DNA of 64,000 nt from JAJYIW01 sp963781665 (lineage in GTDB: Bacteria; Chloroflexota; Anaerolineae; Anaerolineales; Anaerolineaceae), in NCBI GenBank assembly GCA_963781665.1, contig CAWAGA010000002.1, forward strand, positions 2,170,001 to 2,234,000, written 5' to 3'. The notes beneath the pieces are model-generated. The model did no database searches, was not told where the DNA came from, and saw only the letters and a list, made by a program, of their open reading frames with translations. Both the position numbers and the translations under genes were made by a program. The stretch's first letter is position 1. Each line of letters starts with the position of its first letter. Below are positions 1 to 8,065 of the stretch, piece after piece.

Positions 1-47
1 TAATTTAGTCTGATTATTAGTCTTTTGGAGAGAATAAAGGTAAAAAA

Positions 48-854
48 ATGCTATCCCAGGCCCAGATCAACTTTTTCAACGAGAATGGTTACCTCCGGCT
101 CGAACAGGTTTACTCACCTGCCGAGATCAGCCAAATGAGTGACGAGATGAATCAAGTTATGCAAACCTTTGCCAACTGGGATGCGGGTTGGCGTGGAGCA
201 TGGCGCAAGGATTACATTGAGGATAAAGAAGAGCAAAAGTCGGTGCTGGTGTCGATTCATGAGATCCAGCATTATTCGGCCGCCTGGACGCATGCTTTGA
301 CCAAGCCGAATTTGGCCGACGCGATCGGCGACCTGCTCGACAGCGAGTGTGTGGAGATCCATCACAGCACCCTGCACGCCAAAGCGCCTGGATCAGGAGC
401 GCCTTTCCCGATGCACCAGGACGTGCCGTTTTACCCGCATGCCGATGGACGCTACATCGATGCCCTGGTGCACATCGACAACGCTGACGAGCAGAGCGGC
501 AACATCAAGTTTCTGGCAGGCAGCCATAAACTGGGAAAGCTGGAGCACATCATCGTGCCGGATTCCGAACCTTACCTGCCTACCGACAAATACCGCCTGG
601 AAGATGCAGTCTCCGTTCCAGCCAACGCCGGTGACGTGGTCGTCTTCCACCTCTATACGGTGCACGGATCGGCTGTGAACCAGAGCGGGCGCTGGCGGCG
701 CCTGGTACGGATCGGTTTCCGCGACCCACGCAACCTCCAGGAAGGCGGCCAGGCCTTCGGACGCCCGGGGTTGATCGTGAAAGGCGTGCGGCCCAAGATA
801 GAGGGAGTCGACGTCAATGTATACGGCAACTGGACGCCAGAAGCCGTGAAGTAG
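48..854 (+). CDS. Phytanoyl-CoA dioxygenase (PhyH) family protein
   Basis: A non-haem Fe(II)/2-oxoglutarate oxygenase of the PhyH family, cytoplasmic, substrate unknown. The double-stranded beta-helix core shows the iron triad: H123 and D125 in MHQDVPF and H206 in HLYTVHGSAVN. Arginines 218 and 221 in RRLVRIGFRD are likely binders of the 2-oxoglutarate carboxylate. At 268 residues it has normal family length and no signal peptide. The ATG follows a purine-rich AGAGAATAAAGG stretch. It stands alone at the window edge, so the neighbours give no clue to substrate. Family assignment is firm; the reaction is not. Confidence 0.88.
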   Translation: MLSQAQINFFNENGYLRLEQVYSPAEISQMSDEMNQVMQTFANWDAGWRGAWRKDYIEDKEEQKSVLVSIHEIQHYSAAWTHALTKPNLADAIGDLLDSECVEIHHSTLHAKAPGSGAPFPMHQDVPFYPHADGRYIDALVHIDNADEQSGNIKFLAGSHKLGKLEHIIVPDSEPYLPTDKYRLEDAVSVPANAGDVVVFHLYTVHGSAVNQSGRWRRLVRIGFRDPRNLQEGGQAFGRPGLIVKGVRPKIEGVDVNVYGNWTPEAVK

Positions 855-1053
855 AAGAGGGTGTATTGAAGTAAGGAACGAGAGACGAGAACCAGAAAGT
901 CGTCATTCATATCGCGCCACTAGCTCTGCAGGATGGGGTTTTTTGAGATTCTCTTTTTCGCCTCCCTATGCAAACCGGTCGTAGGTAGTTTGTTGGGGTC
1001 CGGGCAGACAGGCGAACCAACAGAGGATACCTGCCGATCGAAGCGGGGTGTGA

Positions 1054-1629
1054 ATGCATAAGACCAGGCTGGAAGCGTTCAGCGATGGGGTGATGGCGAT
1101 AATCATCACCATTATGGTTCTAGAATTGGTGGCGCCGGCGGGTGACAGGCTGGCGGACTTGCAGCCGCTCCTGCCGGTCTTCTTGAGTTACCTTTTAAGC
1201 TTTGTTTTCCTGGCGATCTATTGGAACAACCACCACCATCTGCTCCAGGCAATCGAATACGTCGATGGGCGGGTGCTGTGGGCCAACATGCACCTTCTGT
1301 TCTGGTTGACGCTTTTCCCTTTCGGAGCTGCCTGGATGGGGGAGAACCATTTCAGCTCGTTGCCGGTGGCACTTTACGGAACGCTGCTGCTGTTTGCTGC
1401 CATTGCTTATTACATCTTAACCCGGGTGTTAATTGCCCTACACGGTGATGAATTTACCCTGGCGACGGCTGTTGGCCGGGATTTCAAGGGGAAAATTTCG
1501 GTGGTGATTTACCTGGCAGCGATTCCGCTGGCTTTCCTGGCGGCTTGGGCGGCCTGCCTGTTTTACGTTCTGGTGGCAATCATGTGGCTCATCCCCGATC
1601 AACGGATCGAACGCAGGTTCAATTCATAA
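1054..1629 (+). CDS. TMEM175-like (DUF1211) potassium channel protein
   Basis: An integral membrane protein of the TMEM175/DUF1211 family, whose studied members are potassium-selective channels. The N-terminus carries the family signature R-x-x-x-F-S-D-G (R5 to G12 in RLEAFSDGVMAI) at the start of TM1. Further hydrophobic helices follow to the C-terminus, about six in all, with a histidine-rich NNHHH turn after TM2. At 191 residues it has the bacterial single-repeat length, so it would assemble as a tetramer. The ATG is the first codon able to give the complete signature; the upstream AGCGGGG is a poor ribosome site. It converges on the GH116-like gene downstream. Confidence 0.85.
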   Translation: MHKTRLEAFSDGVMAIIITIMVLELVAPAGDRLADLQPLLPVFLSYLLSFVFLAIYWNNHHHLLQAIEYVDGRVLWANMHLLFWLTLFPFGAAWMGENHFSSLPVALYGTLLLFAAIAYYILTRVLIALHGDEFTLATAVGRDFKGKISVVIYLAAIPLAFLAAWAACLFYVLVAIMWLIPDQRIERRFNS

Positions 1630-1750
1630 AATGGGAGGGAAGGAAAGGGTGGTTTGTTGGAATGGGATGGTTAAGGCACCAAACGAGTAGAATGGCTGAT
1701 GCGAGGAATTACTGAACTGGAAAAACCCACCCCTACGAGTTTTGACCTTT

Positions 1751-1786
1751 CCCCATTTGGCCTGTGGAGCGAGAAACCAAATGGGG
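1751..1786. terminator. Hairpin between convergent genes
   Basis: A perfect 10-bp inverted repeat: CCCCATTTGG (1751-1760) pairs with CCAAATGGGG (1777-1786) across a 16-nt loop. It lies between the ends of the convergent TMEM175-like and GH116-like genes and could stop transcription from either side. There is no T-run, so termination is inferred from position and stem quality. Confidence 0.5.
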
Positions 1787-1801
1787 GAATGAGGATGAGG
1801 G

Positions 1802-4312
1802 TCAGGACGCTTTTCCGGCGGCGATGATGCGGGCGATGAAGCTGCCGGGGGCGCTCGAGGATTTCAGGTTTTCTCCCATGATGGCAGCAGGGAGAGCCCA
1901 GAGCATCGAGTTTTGGTAGTAATCGGTGCCAAAGACGCGTTCGCCAGTGTCGCCGCGCACCATGTTGGGCAGGTCCCAGGCGTGACCCTGCTTGAGGCAG
2001 ACGTTCTCCCAATGCTTGCGGGCGATCTCGAGGCCAAAATCGCGCTCGCCGGCGTAGATGTAGGTCATGGATAGAAGCACCATTTCAGGGACGAACATAG
2101 TGAAGCGGCCGTAATGGCCCACCTTCGAGCCGGTGGCCAAGGGGGTGCCGTCTGGCCGGGCAAAGTTAACCGCCCCAACCTCGGGAGCCAGGGAAATATT
2201 GCAGCGGCGGATGGTCTCAAGGGTGGCGTGCACCCTGTCAGAGCGGAAGACCCCGGGTAGGTCGTGGTAGCGGGCGGTCCATTCGCCGTCGAGCTGGTAA
2301 CCCATCACGTCGTCGGAGCGTTTGCCGGTTTCCTTCTCGTAGAAGTTGAGGTAGTATTCGCCGGCCCACATTTCTTCTTCCATGGCACGCGAGCCATCGG
2401 CGTACCATGCTCGGCATTGCTTGGCGTAATTTGTGTCGCCCATGGCCTCGGCCATGCGTTCGACCATGCGCAGCTCAGCCAGGCGCAGGCCGCCCAGGTG
2501 AGCAGCCATGCCGGCCCATTCTCCGAACTCAAACCACTCCATCCCACCGACCTCGGGCATGCTGATGGGTCCACCCGGACCTTTGCGCAGGTCCATAGTG
2601 AAGGTGTTGGCGCGCTTGACCGAATCGTAGAAATGGCGCAGGATGGCATCGTCACTGCTGCGCTGCCAGAGACGGTCGACCATATCGATGTAGCACATGC
2701 CGTTGAGAGATACCTGCCAGTAATATTCGGGGGTAGCCATGTCGGGCAGCTCAGCGATTTTACCGGTTGCGAAGGGCACCTCGCCGGTTTCGAGCTGGTA
2801 CTGCTTGAACATCTCAAGCGAGATCTGGGCCAGCTCGGGGAAGAAGTAGACATAGGGCAGGTTGCCGTACCAGTCGCACGGGATGCAAGAGATATGGGGG
2901 CAGCCGCGCGAGCTTTCGTTGAGCCCGAAACCACCCATGGGGAAGGCCCAGTCTCCGAGGGGAGCGCGGGGTTGGAACCAGTAGCTGTCTTCGGTGACCA
3001 GGGCGAGGTTGTTGATCAGCAAGTCCTTCAGCCAGGCCGGGAGAGCGTCTTCAGCATAGATGGTCTCCTGCCAGGCGAGGATACGCCCGAGCAGCTCGGA
3101 GTGGTTGGCGACCATGTAACGGGCCACCTCAAAGGCGCTGGCAAAGCGGGTGGCGTACATGTGGGTGTAGAAATGGACGGGGCCGGCAGCCTCGGGACCG
3201 ATCCAGCGGGTCTTCATGTGGCCGTCGCCGGCAGTCTCGATCCCTTCCCAGAATTTCGTGGCACCTTTGACCACCGGGGCGTACCAGGCGAGGACGAAGC
3301 GAACGACCCGAGAGCCGCCGGGGGCCAGGTCAAAATCGCAGGCGGCCGAACAGCTCCCGTCCTGGTAGAAGGATTGGCCAGCTTCCTGGCGGGAGGCTGG
3401 CAATGGAAGTGCTTTAGCGATGCGCGCCCAGGACTGGGGATCTTTGGCCAGGCCGCTGCCAAAGCGGACGCCCTCACCCTGCCCTCTCCCCCGTGCCAGA
3501 CCTGCATCCGGCATGCCGCCGTTAGAGGATAAAAGAACGCCCAGCAGGTACTGGACGCCGGCACGGGAGGAGATCAACATGCCAGAAAAGTCTTCCTGGA
3601 CGAAGGTGCGAGTAAACTCGGGGCTGCCGGCTTCTTGCAAATTCGGGCCGGGGAAGTTGAAAGCCAGCGTGCCGGCCTGGCGCTGGCGTCCAGGATTGGT
3701 TAAATGCACTTCGAAGACAGCGGCGGGGACGTTCGAGGCAGCGGCATCGCCGGGGACAAATGGCGCCCAACAGCGCAGCTCGACCGAAACTGGGGCATCG
3801 CTGGTATAGGCCAGGTCTGCCAAGGGGTAGTGGCCCCAATATTCAATCTGGCTGACGAATAAGACGCCCTCCACCGGCAGGGTCGGGAGCTGAGCGGGCG
3901 GGGTAAAGTGCATGCCGTCTTCTTTGTACTGCACCTGGGGCTCGGTGCACCACTCGAGTGATTGGCCGGAAGCCATGCTGGAGTCAGCCAGCAGCCAGGT
4001 GCGGTCGCCAACCGACAGGCCGAGGAAGGGCTGCAGATCGGGCCAGCGGCGGGGGTAGCGCCATTCCTTCCAAACGTCATGGTTGGAGGCGGCGTTGAAG
4101 ATGGAACTATAACCAAAGACGCCGCGGGGGTCAACGTCGAGGCAGCCGGTGCCGACCCCGCCAAGGGGCACACCGCAGCAAGGGGGCTGGTCAGCGGTGA
4201 ATATGGCACCGCTGACGGTCGCAGCATAACCCTGAGCGCCAAAGTCGAGCCAGCGGCGAGTGGGCAGGCCGGTGGGGAAGAGTCGTCCCATAAATTCTTT
4301 TTTTACAGCCAT
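1802..4312 (-). CDS. GH116-like (DUF608) glycoside hydrolase, copy 1
   Basis: An 836-residue protein of the glucosylceramidase-like GH116/DUF608 superfamily, which hydrolyses beta-glucosides or beta-xylosides in studied members. An N-terminal beta-sandwich domain (about 30-370) opens with the glycine-rich GVPLGGVGTGCLDVDP; a helical (alpha/alpha)6 catalytic domain follows. By position the nucleophile is E466 in GLNESSRGCPH. The segment matching the acid/base loop reads WFEFGEWAG instead of the Y-D-x-W I recall for characterised members, so substrate and catalytic acid are uncertain. No signal peptide is seen, so it acts in the cytoplasm. The ATG has a good AGGAGG site. A paralogue lies at 29473-31944. 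Confidence 0.85.
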   Translation of the reverse strand: MAVKKEFMGRLFPTGLPTRRWLDFGAQGYAATVSGAIFTADQPPCCGVPLGGVGTGCLDVDPRGVFGYSSIFNAASNHDVWKEWRYPRRWPDLQPFLGLSVGDRTWLLADSSMASGQSLEWCTEPQVQYKEDGMHFTPPAQLPTLPVEGVLFVSQIEYWGHYPLADLAYTSDAPVSVELRCWAPFVPGDAAASNVPAAVFEVHLTNPGRQRQAGTLAFNFPGPNLQEAGSPEFTRTFVQEDFSGMLISSRAGVQYLLGVLLSSNGGMPDAGLARGRGQGEGVRFGSGLAKDPQSWARIAKALPLPASRQEAGQSFYQDGSCSAACDFDLAPGGSRVVRFVLAWYAPVVKGATKFWEGIETAGDGHMKTRWIGPEAAGPVHFYTHMYATRFASAFEVARYMVANHSELLGRILAWQETIYAEDALPAWLKDLLINNLALVTEDSYWFQPRAPLGDWAFPMGGFGLNESSRGCPHISCIPCDWYGNLPYVYFFPELAQISLEMFKQYQLETGEVPFATGKIAELPDMATPEYYWQVSLNGMCYIDMVDRLWQRSSDDAILRHFYDSVKRANTFTMDLRKGPGGPISMPEVGGMEWFEFGEWAGMAAHLGGLRLAELRMVERMAEAMGDTNYAKQCRAWYADGSRAMEEEMWAGEYYLNFYEKETGKRSDDVMGYQLDGEWTARYHDLPGVFRSDRVHATLETIRRCNISLAPEVGAVNFARPDGTPLATGSKVGHYGRFTMFVPEMVLLSMTYIYAGERDFGLEIARKHWENVCLKQGHAWDLPNMVRGDTGERVFGTDYYQNSMLWALPAAIMGENLKSSSAPGSFIARIIAAGKAS

Positions 4313-4808
4313 GATGGCCTCCTGAGGAAATAGGTGAGGAATTGCTTCGAAAAAATTCCGATTTTAGAAAATCAGCCACACACGAACCGGATGAAAGCAG
4401 ATAAAAAATAAGATATCAGCTACAGGTGTATACAGATAAGCACTTTTCATTCTTTTAATTTTCTGCGGTCAGCCTATTTATCCGCGGTTATATCCAGTGT
4501 ATTTTGATGGTAAGGTGCTGGATCAAGGTTAACCCAAAGGGAGAGAAAAGACAAGTGTCAAATGCGGACCTTGTGGATGTTCAGTGAATTTGGTAACCTT
4601 GCATGTTCAGACAACTATCCTATATAATGGTAAAAAACCGGAAAAAGAACCACTTAACTTGTTGATTTGGGACGATAATCGCCAAAATCAGCATCATTGC
4701 CAGCTTTCTGTAACAAATTGATATCCATTGGGGAAAAGACGGCCTCTTTTTGAGGTCACAATTTGCTGGACAGCTGTAAATCGACCGAGATAAAAAGCAG
4801 GAGGTGAA
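4313..4808. other. 496-bp intergenic region with repeat-like sequence
   Basis: This divergent gap holds no credible ORF. Bases about 4392-4510 are AT-rich and read like the degenerate 'tatccgcggttatatcc / cagataaaaaataag' type of dispersed intergenic sequence; a related phrase recurs near 46120-46160. The right half holds a promoter candidate (4599-4628) for the lipoprotein gene. Confidence 0.35.
4599..4628 (+). promoter_or_regulatory. Promoter candidate for the 4809 lipoprotein
   Basis: TTGCAT (4599-4604) and a perfect TATAAT (4623-4628) are separated by 18 bp, matching the housekeeping sigma consensus. Transcription would begin near 4635, giving a leader of about 175 nt before the ATG at 4809. 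Confidence 0.55.
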
Positions 4809-5438
4809 ATGAAAACACACAAAGATCGCCAGGCAACCCTGGTATTCCTGTGCGGGTTAGCACTGTTTGTTCTTGCATGCAGTTTGACCAGCCCATCAGG
4901 CACGGCCACGCCAACAGCGACGCTAACGTCAACGCCGACCCTGGTAAGAGCGGTTGATGCGACGAAAACTTCCACCCCGACAGTCACCATCCTGGATTCC
5001 ACCGCAACAAGCCCACCTGAGGGCCACTGCCAGGGATTAAGCGGGACTGTCGAAATTCAGATCCTGGTGGGACCAGCAGCAGCAACGGGCATGGAACCGA
5101 TGTCGGTCGGCGAGATCCCCTTTGCAGTTTCAGCGCAGGACCAAAGCATCGACGGCAATACCCACCTTGCTTATGCTAACACCACTCCTTACGATTGGGG
5201 TTCCTATGCGGTCAACCTGGATCTGGATGCCTCCCTGACGGGGAAATGCGCGGACAACCTGCTTAACATGAGCGTGGAATTATCCGGGGACCAAAACGTC
5301 ATCGTCGTTTATGACCAGATCACGCAGACGTATCCCTGGAATGGCTCGGCTTCCGTCGATGCGAGCTTCCCCTTGGAAGAAGGCGCAACTGCCCAGGGTG
5401 GAGGTTGGTTGATGGTGCTGCATCTGGACGAGAATTGA
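4809..5438 (+). CDS. Exported lipoprotein, unknown function
   Basis: I do not recognise the mature domain. The N-terminus is a lipoprotein signal: basic start, hydrophobic LVFLCGLALFVLAC with the lipid-modified cysteine at C24, then a Thr/Pro/Ala-rich stalk of about 45 residues typical of Chloroflexota surface proteins. The mature part (about 75-209) is predicted beta-rich and has two further cysteines (in GHCQG and GKCAD) that could form a disulfide. The start follows an AGGAGGTG ribosome site. It is transcribed alone, with its own promoter about 175 bp upstream. Confidence 0.75.
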   Translation: MKTHKDRQATLVFLCGLALFVLACSLTSPSGTATPTATLTSTPTLVRAVDATKTSTPTVTILDSTATSPPEGHCQGLSGTVEIQILVGPAAATGMEPMSVGEIPFAVSAQDQSIDGNTHLAYANTTPYDWGSYAVNLDLDASLTGKCADNLLNMSVELSGDQNVIVVYDQITQTYPWNGSASVDASFPLEEGATAQGGGWLMVLHLDEN

Positions 5439-5821
5439 ACCCCGGGCCAATGGGTAGGAAAGCCTAACCCCCCGGCCCCGTTCCCGCAACACCCATATGG
5501 GCGGCCGAAGCGTCCGGGAAGGGGGAAAATTAGCTGCCTGGCAATAAACCGGGGTGTGGGAATAGGTCTTTACGGACTCTCAACCAGCGCTTGATCGTAA
5601 TCCTGGGCGATTCAACCTGGAGTTGTTTGCTTTTCATTTTTCAGCGTGTTACAGTATGGCGAGACAGGCAGGTGCATCCAGTGGGCTGCGGACCACGCTA
5701 AGGATCGCGCAGGCTGGCGGGTTACTCGCCTGGGCGGGCTGCAAGGGTAGGCTGAAGGTGAAATGTAGATAGCGAAAGGCGATAGCCGATTCTCAACTTT
5801 TGATCAAAAGGATGGCATAAC
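5439..5821 (+). other. Intergenic region with promoter candidate
   Basis: No ORF of note. A promoter candidate lies at 5627-5655: TTGCTT, a 17-bp spacer, then TACAGT. It points at the frameshifted XRE regulator 170 bp downstream. Confidence 0.4.
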
Positions 5822-6758
5822 ATGATTGATTCTCATAAAACCGGCGCGCTGATCGCAAAACTCAGGCGCGAGAAAGATTGGACCCAATTGGAACTGGCAG
5901 AACAGCTCCACGTGACGCCCCAGGCTGTGTCGCGGTCGGGAGACGGGCGACTCCTTCCCTGATTTAATCCTGCTGGTCGAGATCGGGCGCCTGTTCCATG
6001 TGTCTGTAGACAGCCTGCTGCACGGCGACCCACAAAAAACCGGCCGCAGCACAGTGCTGGCCGACCTGGCTGCCGGGCGACCGGAGGAGGTGGCTAAAAA
6101 GGTAATGGATCAGGAGGCGGATTTGGAACCGGTGCTGGAGGCAGCGCCACTGACCCGACCAAGTACGATGGAAAGCGTGATTAAAAATATGAAGGGCTAT
6201 GAGTTTAACAGCGAGCAGATCATGGCATTGGCGCCTTTCGTCGGCGCAGACGTGCTGGATGGGTTGGTTGTCGATTTACTGGAAACCGAGATGGGCCACG
6301 AGACAATCATGGGTCTGGCGCCGTTCTTGAAACAGGAGACGCTGGATCGGCTGGTCGAGCGGTCGCTGAAGGAGCCGGTGGAGAGCGATTTTATCGCCGG
6401 ATTAGCGCCGTTTCTGTCGCGGGAAACGCTCGACCGGTTGATTGGCCTGATCAAGGAAGGCGCCCTGACCAAGACACAACTGGAAGACCTGGCGCCGTTC
6501 CTCAGCCGCGAGGCGTTGGATAGGCTGGTGTTCCAGGTCGGCGATGGCACGGTGGACTTCGAGATGGTGGAAAAGCTGGCCCCCTTCTTGAGCAAAGAGA
6601 CTCTCGGCCGCCTGGTGGATATGGTGGAAAGCGGCTCAATCAACGCCAGCCGGATCGTGGAACTGGCGCCGTTCCTCGACAAGCAAACGCTCACCCGGTT
6701 GATCCGTGGACAGAGCAGAGGCGTTGAACCCCAGAGGAATCCAGAAATAACCAGATAA
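5822..6758 (+). pseudogene. XRE-type HTH protein with LAPFL repeats, frameshifted
   Basis: An N-terminal Cro/C1-type helix-turn-helix begins at the ATG 5822 (IAKLRREKDWTQLELAEQL, then HVTPQAVSR). At 5937 an extra C shifts the frame and the reading stops at 5969. Dropping that base restores the expected W-E-T-G-D-S-F-P-D-L recognition-helix end and runs straight into the frame that stays open to 6758. The intact protein would have about 311 residues: HTH (1-65), a linker, then six copies of a 29-residue LAPFL repeat (6228-6710). An internal ATG at 6000 could express the repeat part alone. It may be a pseudogene, a sequencing error or a recoded gene. Confidence 0.8.
6228..6710 (+). repeat. Tandem 29-residue LAPFL protein repeats
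   Basis: Exact 87-bp periodicity: repeat starts at 6228, 6315, 6402, 6489, 6576 and 6663, the last one partial. The consensus is LAPFLSRETLDRLV followed by about 15 variable residues, predicted as two short helices per unit, so the array should form an alpha-solenoid. Copies are diverged in DNA and conserved in LAPF and L-x-x-L positions, meaning protein-level selection. I do not know a named family for it. Confidence 0.85.
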
Positions 6759-6867
6759 AAAAACAGGCTGCGGTCCGCTGGCATGATTGTGTATGCACCT
6801 TGGCTGGAGTCATCTATAATAACTCTATCCATGAATAGAGAAATAAAGGAACAGCGGAGAAACCGGG

Positions 6868-7089
6868 ATGAACTCTAAACAAAATGCCTTTCAAGATGCA
6901 TTCCAAAATGCCAGCGAGCTGCAAAGTTTTACCTATAACGAGATCGGCAACCAGACGTCCATCTGGCTGGTACTGGTGCTGGCGCTGATCATGCTGTTCG
7001 CCCTGCTGCGCTCCGAGGCCCGTGCCCGGACGCTGTTAGAACGGCTGGCGAAAATCTCGCAGGATGGCGGAGCGGAAGGGGAATCGTAG
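6868..7089 (+). CDS. Small single-pass membrane protein
   Basis: A 73-residue protein with a polar, Asn/Gln-rich N-terminal part, one strong transmembrane helix (about 33-50, IWLVLVLALIMLFALL) and a charged cytoplasmic tail rich in Arg and Glu (RSEARARTLLERL). I do not recognise the family. It begins 110 bp after the repeat protein on the same strand and may be co-transcribed, or may use the TATAAT at 6815-6820. It could be a membrane anchor for the repeat protein; that is conjecture. Confidence 0.55.
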   Translation: MNSKQNAFQDAFQNASELQSFTYNEIGNQTSIWLVLVLALIMLFALLRSEARARTLLERLAKISQDGGAEGES

Positions 7090-7290
7090 CCTGACCGGAT
7101 GAGCCTTTTCCCTGATGGCCAGCGCCATGAATTGGTGAAATCATGAACACTGTAGATCTGGATGATTTCATCCAGCAGCACAACGGCTATGGAAACCCGG
7201 GATGGCTTTTTTTAGTTTCCGGAGGTAGAGGAGGGCGGGGGTGGGAATAAGGCGGGACGTATTTCGACATGGAGCGTCGAACTAGAAAGC

Positions 7291-7329
7291 CCCCAAACCT
7301 CATTCCCGCTGCTGGAATGGGGTTTGAGG
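7291..7329. terminator. 16-bp hairpin with compensating G-T pairs
   Basis: CCCCAAACCTCATTCC (7291-7306) faces GGAATGGGGTTTGAGG (7314-7329) across a 7-nt loop, with only two non-Watson-Crick positions, both possible G-U pairs in RNA. It lies 200 bp after the small membrane protein and may terminate that operon. Confidence 0.4.
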
Positions 7330-7482
7330 TTAGGTTCATTAAGGCTCGAAGCTGTGGAGGTGGGTACTGCCGAAGGTCCTTATAAAGGAGCAGTTGAGGG
7401 CCAGTCTGCAGCAGATGGAACCGAGGTAAGTGATAAGTTGAACCCTGTTTTTCACCTCTTGTGAATTTACCCCGATTTGATC

Positions 7483-7511
7483 TTGACAGAATAGAACATA
7501 TGTTTTATAAG
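7483..7511 (+). promoter_or_regulatory. Strong promoter for the VOC gene
   Basis: A perfect TTGACA (7483-7488), a 17-bp spacer and TATAAG (7506-7511). It is the best promoter upstream of the VOC gene and gives a leader of about 115 nt. Confidence 0.6.
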
Positions 7512-7631
7512 AGAAGGGTAACCGGTGATTGGGGAGAAAGCGTGACAAGATCGCGCTGCTCTCCATTTTTCAAGACCTGATACCTGATATCCGATACCCG
7601 GCTATCATTTTTACTTCAATTGGAGGTTGTG

Positions 7632-8042
7632 ATGAAATCAAATCTAGGGCACGCCCAGATCAACGTTAACCCCGAGAATTTGGGGTTTTATAAGGACCTG
7701 ATGAGTTTTTTGGGGTGGAAGGTGCTGTACGAAGACCCAACCATGATCGGCATGGGCGACGAACACAATACGAGCCTGTGGTTTTGCAGCCCGTTGAAGG
7801 AGGCTGCTCATAACGATTACGACGGGAAGGGGATGAACCACGTCGGGATCAGCGTGACCAGCCAGGCTGACGTGGACCAGACGGTGGCGTACCTGAAGGA
7901 GCAAGGCGTGGCCGCGCTGTTCGAAACACCCCGGCACCGGCCTGAGTTTTGCGCCAGCCCCGACCAGACGTATTACCAGGTGATGTTCGAGTCACCGGAC
8001 CGGGTCCTGTACGAGGTGGTATACACCGGGCCTAAGGCGTAA
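7632..8042 (+). CDS. VOC superfamily (glyoxalase/dioxygenase-like) protein
   Basis: A 136-residue protein of the vicinal oxygen chelate fold, made of two beta-alpha-beta-beta-beta units. Visible family features are the opening LGHAQINVNPENLGFYKDLM, the central NHVGISVTSQADVDQTVAYL and the closing YYQVMFESPDRVLYEVVY, whose terminal E is the usual metal ligand. The first unit also has a candidate ligand in GHAQINV. The function could be glyoxalase, fosfomycin-resistance-like or an uncharacterised ring enzyme. The ATG at 7632 is chosen over the in-frame TTG at 7620 because GGAGG (7622-7626) sits 5 nt before it. Confidence 0.82.
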   Translation: MKSNLGHAQINVNPENLGFYKDLMSFLGWKVLYEDPTMIGMGDEHNTSLWFCSPLKEAAHNDYDGKGMNHVGISVTSQADVDQTVAYLKEQGVAALFETPRHRPEFCASPDQTYYQVMFESPDRVLYEVVYTGPKA

Positions 8043-8065
8043 AGATCTTAAGTCATGGGGCCGGT

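Larger units (their letters stand above)
7090..7631. other. Intergenic region with hairpin and promoter
   Basis: No convincing gene. It holds the hairpin at 7291-7329 and the promoter at 7483-7511, listed separately. The remaining sequence is purine-rich and shows nothing I can name. Confidence 0.5.

Noticed and set aside
2264..3532. 422-codon plus-strand frame opposite GH116 copy 1
   Set aside because: It is the antisense shadow of a GC-rich gene whose sense protein has clear family motifs; the shadow has none and lacks a ribosome site.
6228..6710. 87-bp periodicity taken as a DNA satellite or CRISPR-like array
   Set aside because: The copies are diverged at DNA level and conserved at protein level, so it is a coding repeat.
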